Assembly (NCBI GenBank): GCA_004555635.1
Contig: SFHN01000012.1
Coordinates: 1 to 14,853, forward strand
DNA length: 14,853 nucleotides
Reading direction: 5' to 3'
Origin: [Eubacterium] saphenum
GTDB lineage: Bacteria > Bacillota > Clostridia > Oscillospirales > Ruminococcaceae
This document shows, piece by piece, positions 7,101 through 13,925 of the stretch. A program made the position numbers and the translations under genes. The stretch's first letter is position 1. The number at the start of each line of letters is the position of its first letter. Below the pieces are notes generated by a model. That model was not told where the DNA came from and did no database searches. It saw only the letters and a program-made list of their open reading frames with translations.

Positions 7101-7683
7101 GTATATCGCGCAGGCGCGTGATATTGTCCTCGGCGGCGGCAAGATTTTTCTCGGCGCTCTGCTTCTGATGAAGCGAAAGCGACACGCCCGCCGCCTCCTC
7201 GAAGAACTCGCGGCGCTGAACGGGTCTTGCGTTTACTATGTCGCGGACCCTGTTCTGACCGATGATGGAATAGCCGTCCCTGCCGAGTCCCGTGCCCATA
7301 AGCAGCTCCTGAATGTCCTTCAGGCGGCATTTCTGTCCGTTTATCATATACTCGCTTTCGCCCGAGCGGTAAAGCTTTCGGGAGATAACCACCTCGTCCG
7401 CGTCCAGCTTCAGCGTTCTGTCCTTGTTGTCAATCGTCAGCGCAACCCTTGCGAAGCCCATCGGCTTTCGCTCAACCGTTCCGTGAAAGATGACGTCCTC
7501 CATCTTCTCGCCGCGCAGAGTTTTTGCGCCCTGTTCTCCCATAACCCAGAGCAGGGCGTCGCTGATATTGCTCTTGCCGTTGCCGTTTGAGCCGACTACG
7601 GCGGTTGTCTGCGTGTCAAAATTCAGCACCGTTTTGTCCGCAAAGGACTTAAAGCCCTGAATTTCAAGTGTCTTAAAAAACAT
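4114..7683 (-). CDS. smc: Chromosome segregation/condensation ATPase Smc
   Basis: Smc forms the ATPase dimer of the bacterial condensin, normally with ScpA and ScpB, and compacts and segregates the nucleoid. The 1189-residue protein has the complete layout. The N-terminal head has Walker A GSNGNGKSN (31-39) and a Q-loop region near VMGEQGAKTLRG (48-59). A long coiled coil runs from about 165 to 500, followed by a hinge of about 505-665 ending in TLDGQLINAGGSYTGGS. A second coiled coil runs to about 1020. The C-terminal head has signature LSGGEQ (1091-1096), Walker B PFCMMDE (1114-1120) with catalytic Glu1120, D-loop ALDD (1124-1127) and switch His1151. The ATG at 7683 has GAGG six bases upstream; a TTG one codon earlier is less likely. 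It lies 18 bases after the radical SAM gene and 16 before ftsY. scpAB are not in the window. Confidence 0.97.
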   Translation of the reverse strand: MFFKTLEIQGFKSFADKTVLNFDTQTTAVVGSNGNGKSNISDALLWVMGEQGAKTLRGEKMEDVIFHGTVERKPMGFARVALTIDNKDRTLKLDADEVVISRKLYRSGESEYMINGQKCRLKDIQELLMGTGLGRDGYSIIGQNRVRDIVNARPVQRREFFEEAAGVSLSLHQKQSAEKNLAAAEDNITRLRDILSVYEERLPTLQKQSEKAILFTELQAHRKELEISVSVAKLSEQRAAMGKLADELLRNRAECDNFESDISRAQEQIDELSDEKLSANASLEHLRRGKEAANAEIAALRTEIEVAENDLKHNETRRAELSEQIKTAEQGSRGFDEQIEQLSALIAQHEEAAAALDEQRTAAQQELSSLSEKSGEAQREFSELETQLAELYRKKTAAAIAVSQAEYTESEVEEQKRVFLLGLSDGETKRREYTEEKEQAEKLLSENAEKLDTQKNRLAGYARISEGKRRRLDEAKSALDKVNAQLIEKQQRHKVLSDLEKNMVGYSNAVKAVMTASEQNRLHGIHGIVADIISVEQRYVQAIETVLQGTMQNIIVDDGETATRCINFLKETGAGRATFYPINTMRGRVLSERGVENEDGVEGVASELIQCADFYKEIVRNLLGTTVVVDDMSTANRISKKYGYKFRVVTLDGQLINAGGSYTGGSAANRNKMLSQKQEIEALYAEITQLRQAAREKNESFEQYRAEIAKADIELEGMNDEIRALEAEEIRIRADIARLDGLIEQLSQQGETARLTLERFDAQIAQQQSIIAENKQTEEATAALISEHEQKRDSTGSSRRELDEKLKMLSEQIQSISMERLAALKDAEARRTEIKSVEENRRIALENSSEFREKLLQLDNSDREIREKIERLKLSVEGGSERINEKDDEIKALLKLVEDCERKISEAHSAISEASGHKEKFSREVARLEERQASMQKDYDSIVDMLYKSYELTVSEATAQAKPPENLMAAENELDDLKKQISALGTVNTAAIEEYREISAVYKEQSEQLADVEGSKRDLERLIVQLTADIRTRFLASFNEINEHFKEIFVEIFGEGAHAELELTDPDDVLNSGIEISAAPPGKVIKNLISLSGGEQTMVAITIFLAILRHRPSPFCMMDEVDAALDDINVEKYISYLNKFSSRTQLMVITHRRGTIEACKVLYGVFMQEKGVSRLLRRELTDDLDVELS

Positions 7684-7701
7684 CAATAACCTCGCTTGCG
7701 C

Positions 7702-8688
7702 TTAATTCAGCTCGATATATGCCCCGCTTCTCGGCTTTACCGTGACGGAATAGCCGAGCGCAGAAAGCTTTTCGATATTCGAGCGCTTTTGCCCGACAGC
7801 CTTGCTGATATTTCTGCTGTCGGTGTATATTGTGTACGCTCCCTTTTCCTTCGGGAGCAGCATTTCTTTCATATCCTCATAGAACAGGCGGCTTTCGCAA
7901 AGCTCTCGGAATGCGGGGTGATAAACTCCGCCGAGCATTTCGCGCTCTACCTCGGGGGATGCGTGAAGCCCCATTCGGATAACGCGTATCCCCGCGCTCT
8001 CGAACCTGCGCAGAAGCCGCGCGCAAAGCTCCACCGTTTCGTCAAAGCCGAAGCTTTTATACTCCCCGCTGCGGTAAAGCTCCGCCAAACGAGTGCCCTC
8101 AAGAATAACCGTCGGGTATATCCGAACCGTTTTCGGAGAAAGCGCGATAAACTTTTCCGCCGTGTCGATACAGCGCTCGGGAGTGTCCTTGTAAAGCCCC
8201 GTCATCATCTGAAGCCCAAGCTCAAGCCCGCTGTCGTTTATCATCTGCGAAGCGCGGCAGACGTCTCTTGCGGTATGCCCGCGCTCGTTTGCCAAAAGCA
8301 CCTCGTCACACATCGACTGCGCTCCAAGCTCCACAGCCGTAACGCCGTATTCGCGAAGCAGCGCGATTATCTCGGCGTCAATACAGTCGGGACGCGTCGA
8401 GCAGCGTATGCCGTTATAACAGGGGTATTTATCCAAGCCATAGTGCGCAGCCTGCAAAAGCTCCGTCATATACCGACGCGGAACTGCCGTAAAGCTGCCG
8501 CCGAAAAACGCGATTTCCGCCGAAATGCCGCGCGAAATAAGGCTTTGCGCCTGCTCGTCGAGAAGCGCGCGGACCTCCTCTCCGCCGGGCGCTTTCTGCG
8601 CGCCGGAAATGCTTTTCTGGTCGCAGAAGCTACACCTGTGCGGGCAGCCGATATGCGGAATGAAAATCGAGAGATTAGTCTGTTTCAT
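7702..8688 (-). CDS. Elp3-like radical SAM protein of unknown substrate
   Basis: The 328-residue protein opens with a radical SAM [4Fe-4S] site, CPHRCSFC (Cys15, Cys19, Cys22), in the Elp3-like context FIPHIGCPHRC. FFGGSFTAVP (61-70) is the GGE-like segment that holds the SAM amino group. Later blocks are TRPDCID (98-104), VELGAQS (119-125), GLELGLQMMTGL (154-165) and YPTVILEGTRLAELYRSGEY (191-210). These match the radical SAM half of Elp3 (COG1243-like). There is no C-terminal GNAT acetyltransferase domain, which true Elp3 uses in tRNA wobble-uridine carboxymethylation, so its product is unknown. The start overlaps the rnc stop by 14 bases with only a weak site upstream (TGGGA), suggesting coupled translation. 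Iron-sulphur radical SAM family membership is firm; any tRNA role is inference. Confidence 0.88.
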   Translation of the reverse strand: MKQTNLSIFIPHIGCPHRCSFCDQKSISGAQKAPGGEEVRALLDEQAQSLISRGISAEIAFFGGSFTAVPRRYMTELLQAAHYGLDKYPCYNGIRCSTRPDCIDAEIIALLREYGVTAVELGAQSMCDEVLLANERGHTARDVCRASQMINDSGLELGLQMMTGLYKDTPERCIDTAEKFIALSPKTVRIYPTVILEGTRLAELYRSGEYKSFGFDETVELCARLLRRFESAGIRVIRMGLHASPEVEREMLGGVYHPAFRELCESRLFYEDMKEMLLPKEKGAYTIYTDSRNISKAVGQKRSNIEKLSALGYSVTVKPRSGAYIELN

Positions 8689-9364
8689 ATCCCATAAGGC
8701 GGATTGCTTCCTTTGCGGCTGCCTGCTCCGCTTCCTTTTTGCTCTGCCCGCGTCCGCTGCCGATAGCCTGTCCGTTAAGCATTACGTTCGCGCAAAACGT
8801 CTTGCGGTGCATATCGCCGTCCTCCTCGGAAACCTCGTAGGAAATATGCTCCTCGGGGTTCTGCTGGATTATCTCCTGAAGCACCGTCTTGTAGTCGCCG
8901 AGCCTTACCTTTCCGCTCTTCAGCGCCTCTATCGACGGAACAAAGCCGAGAATAAACTCCCGCGCCTTTTCCATTCCGCCGTCAAGCGAAATCGCCGCAA
9001 TAAGCGCCTCAAACGCGTCCGCGAGAATGGAGCGCCTGTCCCTGCCGCCCGTCATTTCCTCGCCCTTTCCGAGCCGTATAAACTCGCCGAGGCGGATTTT
9101 TTTCGCGAAGTTATAGCAGGAGTTTTCGCAGACAATGGAAGCGCGCAGCTTTGTCAGCCCGCCCTCCGGCTCGGTCGTCATACTCTGAAACAGATACTGC
9201 GACACCACAATCTGAAGCACCGCGTCGCCTAAAAACTCATAGCGCTCGTTGCTGCCGTTGTTCTTGCCGCCGGAGTAGCTTGAATGGGTCAAAGCCGTGG
9301 CAAGCTTTGAAATGTCGTTAAAGGTATAGCCGATTATTTCCTCAAGCTCGTGTAAATCTGCCAT
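8675..9364 (-). CDS. rnc: Ribonuclease III
   Basis: RNase III cuts double-stranded RNA, processes the 30S rRNA precursor and tunes many mRNAs. The 229-residue protein has the catalytic signature NERYEFLGDAVL (39-50) with Glu43 and Asp47. The second acidic pair, Asp116 and Glu119, sits in ILADAFEALI (113-122). A double-stranded RNA-binding domain spans about 155-225, beginning DYKTVLQEIIQ and ending GRGQSKKEAEQAAAKEAI. Length is typical. The ATG follows the plsX TAA by two bases, and a weak AAAGGA lies about 12 bases upstream, so expression is probably coupled. In many relatives acpP sits between plsX and rnc; here it is absent. Confidence 0.96.
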   Translation of the reverse strand: MADLHELEEIIGYTFNDISKLATALTHSSYSGGKNNGSNERYEFLGDAVLQIVVSQYLFQSMTTEPEGGLTKLRASIVCENSCYNFAKKIRLGEFIRLGKGEEMTGGRDRRSILADAFEALIAAISLDGGMEKAREFILGFVPSIEALKSGKVRLGDYKTVLQEIIQQNPEEHISYEVSEEDGDMHRKTFCANVMLNGQAIGSGRGQSKKEAEQAAAKEAIRLMGYETD

Positions 9365-9366
9365 TT

Positions 9367-10377
9367 TTAGTCACATTCCTTTGTGCCGAGCTTTGCAAGA
9401 GCCTCGGTCATTTCCTCGATAGCGTTGTTCTCAACGAAAAGCTTAGCCTGCCTGAACGCGCCGAAAAAAGCTATTGCGTCGGAGCTTCCGTGCGCCTTGA
9501 AAACTGCCTTTGCCGTGCCGAGAAGCGGAGAGCCGCCGATTGTCTTGTAGTCCATCTGCGCCATAAACGCGCCGAACTTTTTCTTTACGCAAAGATAGCC
9601 GATTTTCGTGAGCAGGTTTGCGGTAAACGTGGATTTCAGCGCGTCCTTAACAAGCGCGCCCATACCCTCGCAGGCTTTAAGATAGACGTTTCCCGTAAAG
9701 CCGTCGGTCAGCAGCACGTCAACCGCGCCAAGCGGCACATCGCGCGCCTCGACATAGCCCACGAAGTTTACAGGGGTGTTTTCGAGCAGCTTTTTCGCTT
9801 CGTGCTCAAGCTCCCTGCCCTTTTCGTCCTCCGTGCCTATATTAAGCAGACCAACACGCGGGTTTTCTATGCCCATCGTTTTCTGCATAAAGCAGCTTCC
9901 CATTATCGCGAACTGCTGAAGCATCTCGGGGCGAACCTCGATGTTTGCGCCGCCGTCAAGCACGCAGTAGCGAACGCCGCCCTTTGCGGGCATCGGCGGA
10001 ACCAGCGCTGCACGCTTTACGCCCTTTATTCTCTTGCAAATCATCGTGCCGCCTAGAACGATTGCGGCGGTGCTGCCCGCGCTGATTGCGGCGTCGGCTT
10101 CTCCTGCAGCGAGCATATTGAACGCAACGCCCATAGACGTGCCGTTCTTCTCCTTTATGATAGAGCGCGGGTTGTCGTCGGTGGTGATTACTCCCACTGC
10201 GGGAACAAGCTCTATCCCCTTTTCGGGAATACCGAGCGCAGACATACGGCTTTTCAGAGTGTCGATGTCGCCCGTTACCGCAACGTCAATCCCAAGCTCC
10301 TTTACGGCAAGAGCCGCGCCCTTTAATACCTCGTCGGGAGCGTTGTCGCCGCCGAAGCCGTCAATTACAATTTTCAT
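9367..10377 (-). CDS. plsX: Phosphate acyltransferase PlsX
   Basis: PlsX makes acyl-phosphate from acyl-ACP and inorganic phosphate. PlsY then uses this donor to acylate glycerol-3-phosphate, the first step of phospholipid synthesis. The 336-residue protein shows the family start MKIVIDGFGGDNAP (1-14), SAGSTAA (99-105), VLDGGAN (139-145), GLLNIGTEDEKG (176-187), LTDGFTGN (223-230) and IGGSPLLG (280-287). Length is typical. An ATG seven codons upstream exists, but the chosen ATG has GAGAGG six bases before it and gives the usual N-terminus. The gene lies 27 bases after trmFO, and that gap together with the trmFO stop can form a small GCGGC/GCCGC stem. No fapR is present next to it. Confidence 0.96.
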   Translation of the reverse strand: MKIVIDGFGGDNAPDEVLKGAALAVKELGIDVAVTGDIDTLKSRMSALGIPEKGIELVPAVGVITTDDNPRSIIKEKNGTSMGVAFNMLAAGEADAAISAGSTAAIVLGGTMICKRIKGVKRAALVPPMPAKGGVRYCVLDGGANIEVRPEMLQQFAIMGSCFMQKTMGIENPRVGLLNIGTEDEKGRELEHEAKKLLENTPVNFVGYVEARDVPLGAVDVLLTDGFTGNVYLKACEGMGALVKDALKSTFTANLLTKIGYLCVKKKFGAFMAQMDYKTIGGSPLLGTAKAVFKAHGSSDAIAFFGAFRQAKLFVENNAIEEMTEALAKLGTKECD

Positions 10378-10404
10378 AAATAACCTCTCATATCGCAAGC
10401 GCGG

Positions 10405-11721
10405 CTAGCTGCCGCTGTTCAGAAGCTCGTCCAAATCGCGAAGCGCTCTGCGCGCGTATTCCGCGTATTTTTCCTGCTTACCGCGTATCGGAGTTTCAAG
10501 CGCGGGAAGTATGCCCATATTGCTGCCCATCGGCTGAAAACGCTCCACCGTCGGGTCGCTGATGTATGCCGCAAGCGCGCCCATCATAGTCGTTCGCGGC
10601 AGGGACAGCGGCTGCTTTCCCGAAAGGATGTCGGCAAGCGCCCGCCCTGCGGCAATTCCGCTTGCGGCGCTCTCGACATAGCCCTCTACGCCCGTAATCT
10701 GTCCGCCGAAAAATATGTTCCTCGAGCCTTTGAGCATAAAATGCTCGTTAAGAAGGCGCGGGCTGTCTATAAACGTGTTTCGGTGCATTACGCCGTATCT
10801 CACGAACTCTGCGTTTTCAAGCCCCGGAATAAGCGAAAACACCCGCTTCTGCTCGCCGAACTTCAGGTTTGTCTGAAACCCGACGAGGTTGTACATCGTG
10901 CCCTCGCTGTTTTCCTTGCGAAGCTGAACGGCGGCATAGGGCCGCCTGCCCGTGTGCGGGTCGGTTAGTCCGACAGGCTTCATACAGCCGTAGCGCACGG
11001 CTTCTATCCCCCGCTTTGCGAGCACCTCGACGGGCATACACCCTTCGTATACTTTCAGTCCGAAGCTTTCCTCGGGGCGGTCAAACTCCTTCAGCGGCGC
11101 GCTTTCCGCGTGAATAAGCTCCTCGTAAAAGCGCTCGTACTGCTCCTTGTCCATCGGGCAGTTGATGTAATCCGCGTCGCCCTTGTCATAGCGCGTCTGA
11201 AAAAACGCTTTTGTAAAGTCAATGCTCTCCGCCGTGACAATCGGCGCAGCCGCATCGTAAAAGCTAAGCCCCTCGCCGCACACCTCGCGGATTTTCTCCG
11301 CAAGCGCGTCGGAGGTAAGCGGACCGGTGCAAATCACCGCGTTTTCCGTCGGAAGCTCGGTGACCTCGCCGCTTATCACTGTGATATTCGGCTCGGAGGT
11401 AACAATGCGCGTAACCTCGTCGGAAAACTCCGTTCGGTTAACCGCAAGCGCGCCGCCCGCGGGCACCGCGGTTTTCTCCGCCGCCGCGCAAATTACCGAG
11501 CCGAAGCGCCGCATTTCTTCTTTCAGCAGACCGCAGGCGCTCTCTACCCGCGCCGCTTTGAGCGAGTTTGAGCAGACAAGCTCCGCAAAGCCGCTGTATT
11601 TGTGGGCGGGGGAATATTTCTGCGGCTTCATCTCGTAAAGCTCAACCGAAAAACCGCGCCGCGCAAGCTGAACAGCAGCCTCGCAGCCCGCAAGCCCCGC
11701 GCCGATAACCTTAACCTTCAT
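10405..11721 (-). CDS. trmFO: Folate-dependent tRNA (uracil-54-C5-)-methyltransferase TrmFO
   Basis: TrmFO (formerly Gid) makes ribothymidine at position 54 of the tRNA T-loop, using methylene-tetrahydrofolate and FAD instead of SAM. The 438-residue protein begins with the FAD-binding fold VKVIGAGLAGCEAAVQLARR (3-22). It has Cys50 in FAELVCSNSLK and Cys228 in VYEGCMPVE, which correspond to the two functional cysteines of the Bacillus enzyme. Near the C-terminus is FFGGQITGVEGYVESAASG. I chose the ATG inside the end of topA (overlap 11 bases, ATGAAGGTTAA) because AAAGGA lies eight bases upstream and the N-terminus fits the family. An upstream start eight codons earlier would lie deeper in topA. 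The topA-trmFO pairing is common in Bacillota. Confidence 0.96.
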   Translation of the reverse strand: MKVKVIGAGLAGCEAAVQLARRGFSVELYEMKPQKYSPAHKYSGFAELVCSNSLKAARVESACGLLKEEMRRFGSVICAAAEKTAVPAGGALAVNRTEFSDEVTRIVTSEPNITVISGEVTELPTENAVICTGPLTSDALAEKIREVCGEGLSFYDAAAPIVTAESIDFTKAFFQTRYDKGDADYINCPMDKEQYERFYEELIHAESAPLKEFDRPEESFGLKVYEGCMPVEVLAKRGIEAVRYGCMKPVGLTDPHTGRRPYAAVQLRKENSEGTMYNLVGFQTNLKFGEQKRVFSLIPGLENAEFVRYGVMHRNTFIDSPRLLNEHFMLKGSRNIFFGGQITGVEGYVESAASGIAAGRALADILSGKQPLSLPRTTMMGALAAYISDPTVERFQPMGSNMGILPALETPIRGKQEKYAEYARRALRDLDELLNSGS

Positions 11722-13819
11722 TGGATTTATCCTTTGCCGCGTCAAGGGGACGCTCGTAGCCGCAGCCCTCTCTTGCGCAGTAGATTTTACCCTGCTTGCC
11801 CGCCTTTTTGAACAGGCTTGCGCCGCAGTTGGGGCATTTTTCCTCGACAGGAACGTCCCAAATCATAAAGTTGCAGTTCTGATAATCCTCGCAGCCGTAG
11901 AAAGGCTTGCCCTTCTTTGACTTCTTTGCAAGCATTTTCTTTCCGCAGCGCGGACAGCTGCCCTTTGTTTCGTTGACAATCTTTTTCGTGAACTTGCACT
12001 CGGGGAAGCCGGAGCAGCCGAGGAACTTTCCGTACGGTCCGATTTTGATTACCATCGGCTTTCCGCATTCCTCGCAGAGAATATCCGTAGGCTCGTCAGG
12101 CACTTTTACGCGCTTGCCCTCCATATCGCTCTCCGCCTTTTCGAGCGTCTTTTCAAAGCCGTTGTAGAACTTGCGCATTGTTTCAACCCAGTTGCGCGTT
12201 CCCTTTTCGATGTCGTCAAGGTCGCTCTCCATCTTCGCGGTAAAGCGAATGTCAACGATGTTGTTGAAATGCTCCTTAAGCAGCCCCGTAATAACCTCGC
12301 CCAATGCGGTGGGCTTAATCTGATTGCCGCTTTCGCGCTCGACGTAATGCCTGTCGAGTATCGTCGAAATTGTCGGCGCATAGGTCGAGGGTCTGCCGAT
12401 ACCGTTTTCTTCGAGCGCCTTGATAAGCGACGCTTCGTTGTATCTTGCGGGGGGCTGGGTGAAGTGCTGGTTTCCGAGCACCTCTTTAACCTTCAGCTTC
12501 TCGCCGTTGGTTATTGCGGGAAGCGCGCCGCCCTGCTCATCGTCGCCGTCGCGGCTCTCCTCATAAAGCCTAGTGAAGCCGTCAAAGCGCACGGAATAGC
12601 CGCTCGCCTTGAACAGGCAGCCCGCCGCGCTTATATCAACCGACATTGTATCCATAACGGCGTTCTGCATCTGGCTCGCCATAAAGCGCTCCCAAATCAG
12701 CTTGTAGAGCTTATACTGGTCGTTTGTCAGCGAGGAGCGTATCTTTTCGGGAGTGAGACTAACCATTGTCGGGCGGATTGCCTCGTGCGCGTCCTGCGCG
12801 TTGTTTTTCGAGCGGTAGGTTCTGGGCTTTTCGGGGAGATAATCCGCTCCGTAAAGCTCCTTTATCAGCTCTGCAGCCGCTGTCTTTGCCTCGTCGGAGA
12901 TACGCAGCGAGTCGGTTCGCATATATGTGATAAGACCGACCGCGCCAACGCCCTCGACATTAACGCCCTCGTACAGCTCCTGCGCCGCTTTCATCGTTCT
13001 GCGCGCCTGAAAGGACAGCCTGCGGGAAGCCTCCTGCTGAAGCGTCGAGGTTGTAAACGGGGGTGCGGGCTGCTTTTTGCGCTGGGACTTCTTTATTCCC
13101 GTGACGGTAAACTCCGCGCCCTTTAGTCTTTCGAGAACGGCGTCGGTCTGCGCCTTGTCGGCGAGTTCCGCTTTCTTTCCATCGATTTCAGCGAGCTTTG
13201 CGGCAAAGGCCTTTTTCGACGACGCCGCGATAAACTTCGCGTCAATGCTCCAATACTCCTGCGACTTGAACGCGCGGATTTCTTCCTCGCGGTCTACGAT
13301 AATTCTCACCGCAACCGACTGCACACGTCCCGCCGAAAGCCCGCGCCTTACCTTTTTCCAAAGGAACGGCGACAGCTTGTACCCGACAATTCTGTCAAGC
13401 ACGCGGCGAGCCTGCTGCGCGTCAACCACATCGGTGTCTATCGTGCGCGGGTGGCTCATACCGTACTGCACGCCCGACTTTGTGATTTCGTTAAATGTTA
13501 CACGCACGGGCGCATTTTCGTCGATGCCCAAAAGGTGCGACAAATGCCACGCGATAGCCTCTCCCTCGCGGTCCGGGTCGGTTGCGAGGTATATTACGTC
13601 GGCGGATTTCGCGTGCTTTTTAAGTTCCTTGATAACCTCCGCCTTGTCCTTCATATTGACATACTGCGGCGCAAAATCGTGCTCGATATCAACGCCCAAG
13701 CGCGACTTCGGCAGGTCGATGATATGACCCGTCGAAGCTATGACATCGTAGCCCGCGCCGAGATATTTCTTTACTGTTTTCGCCTTCGACGGCGACTCGA
13801 GAATAACCAGATTTGACAC
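11711..13819 (-). CDS. topA: DNA topoisomerase I (type IA)
   Basis: TopA relaxes negative supercoils by single-strand cutting and passage. The 702-residue protein starts VSNLVILESPSKAKTVKKYL, giving the Toprim glutamate (Glu8). DPDRE (81-85) provides the Mg-binding acids Asp81 and Asp83, and GLITYMRTDS (295-304) holds the nucleophile Tyr299. LSAGRVQSVA (161-170) and NGIGRPSTYAPTI (472-484) are further family blocks. Three C-terminal four-cysteine zinc fingers follow: Cys582/585/602/608, Cys622/625/643/649 and Cys662/665/681/686. I chose the GTG at 13819 because a perfect GGAGG lies seven bases upstream and the N-terminus matches the family. A TTG at 13921 would add 34 unrelated residues encoded by a hairpin-rich leader. 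The stop overlaps trmFO. Confidence 0.97.
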   Translation of the reverse strand: MSNLVILESPSKAKTVKKYLGAGYDVIASTGHIIDLPKSRLGVDIEHDFAPQYVNMKDKAEVIKELKKHAKSADVIYLATDPDREGEAIAWHLSHLLGIDENAPVRVTFNEITKSGVQYGMSHPRTIDTDVVDAQQARRVLDRIVGYKLSPFLWKKVRRGLSAGRVQSVAVRIIVDREEEIRAFKSQEYWSIDAKFIAASSKKAFAAKLAEIDGKKAELADKAQTDAVLERLKGAEFTVTGIKKSQRKKQPAPPFTTSTLQQEASRRLSFQARRTMKAAQELYEGVNVEGVGAVGLITYMRTDSLRISDEAKTAAAELIKELYGADYLPEKPRTYRSKNNAQDAHEAIRPTMVSLTPEKIRSSLTNDQYKLYKLIWERFMASQMQNAVMDTMSVDISAAGCLFKASGYSVRFDGFTRLYEESRDGDDEQGGALPAITNGEKLKVKEVLGNQHFTQPPARYNEASLIKALEENGIGRPSTYAPTISTILDRHYVERESGNQIKPTALGEVITGLLKEHFNNIVDIRFTAKMESDLDDIEKGTRNWVETMRKFYNGFEKTLEKAESDMEGKRVKVPDEPTDILCEECGKPMVIKIGPYGKFLGCSGFPECKFTKKIVNETKGSCPRCGKKMLAKKSKKGKPFYGCEDYQNCNFMIWDVPVEEKCPNCGASLFKKAGKQGKIYCAREGCGYERPLDAAKDKSNEG

Positions 13820-13831
13820 TTTGCTTCCTCC
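13817..13831 (-). promoter_or_regulatory. Ribosome binding site deciding the GTG start of topA
   Basis: On the minus strand GGAGG (13827-13831) is followed by seven bases and GTG (13817-13819). Translation from here gives the usual type IA topoisomerase N-terminus with no extra residues. This separates the coding part from the upstream hairpin leader, which stays open in the same frame by chance and could be mistaken for coding sequence. Confidence 0.9.
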
Positions 13832-13847
13832 AGATTTGGAAAATGTT

Positions 13848-13863
13848 TTCGGGATTTCCCGAA
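13848..13863 (-). other. Short hairpin just upstream of the topA ribosome binding site
   Basis: Minus-strand TTCGGG and CCCGAA form a six-pair stem around an AAAT loop. It ends about 16 bases before the GGAGG of topA. The sequence after it is AAACATTTTCC, which is not a clean U-run, so it is not a convincing intrinsic terminator. It could act together with the longer hairpin at 13869-13912. Confidence 0.5.
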
Positions 13864-13868
13864 GTTTA

Positions 13869-13912
13869 GCACCGCAAAGCCGAAAGCAAAATGGCTTGTG
13901 GCTTTGCGATGC
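13869..13912 (-). other. Long interrupted hairpin in the topA leader
   Basis: On the minus strand GCATCGCAAAGCC pairs with GGCTTTGCGGTGC over 13 base pairs, with one G-U. A symmetrical two-by-two internal loop follows, then an AAGC/GCTT stem with a six-base loop. No U-run follows it, so a simple terminator for the preceding methyltransferase gene is unlikely. I do not recognise it as a known riboswitch or leader class. It sits in the only sizeable gap between rplT and rsfS apart from the rplT terminator region. Confidence 0.6.
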
Positions 13913-13925
13913 CAACTGCAAAACG

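Noticed and set aside
7696..8697. Plus-strand open frame covering the radical SAM gene almost exactly
   Set aside because: It mirrors the sense gene from end to end, with no family motif and a Cys/Arg/Leu-rich composition typical of antisense translation.
13820..13921. N-terminal extension of topA from a TTG at 13921
   Set aside because: The extra 34 residues match nothing in the family and are encoded by two hairpins; the GTG at 13819 has a perfect GGAGG at ideal spacing.
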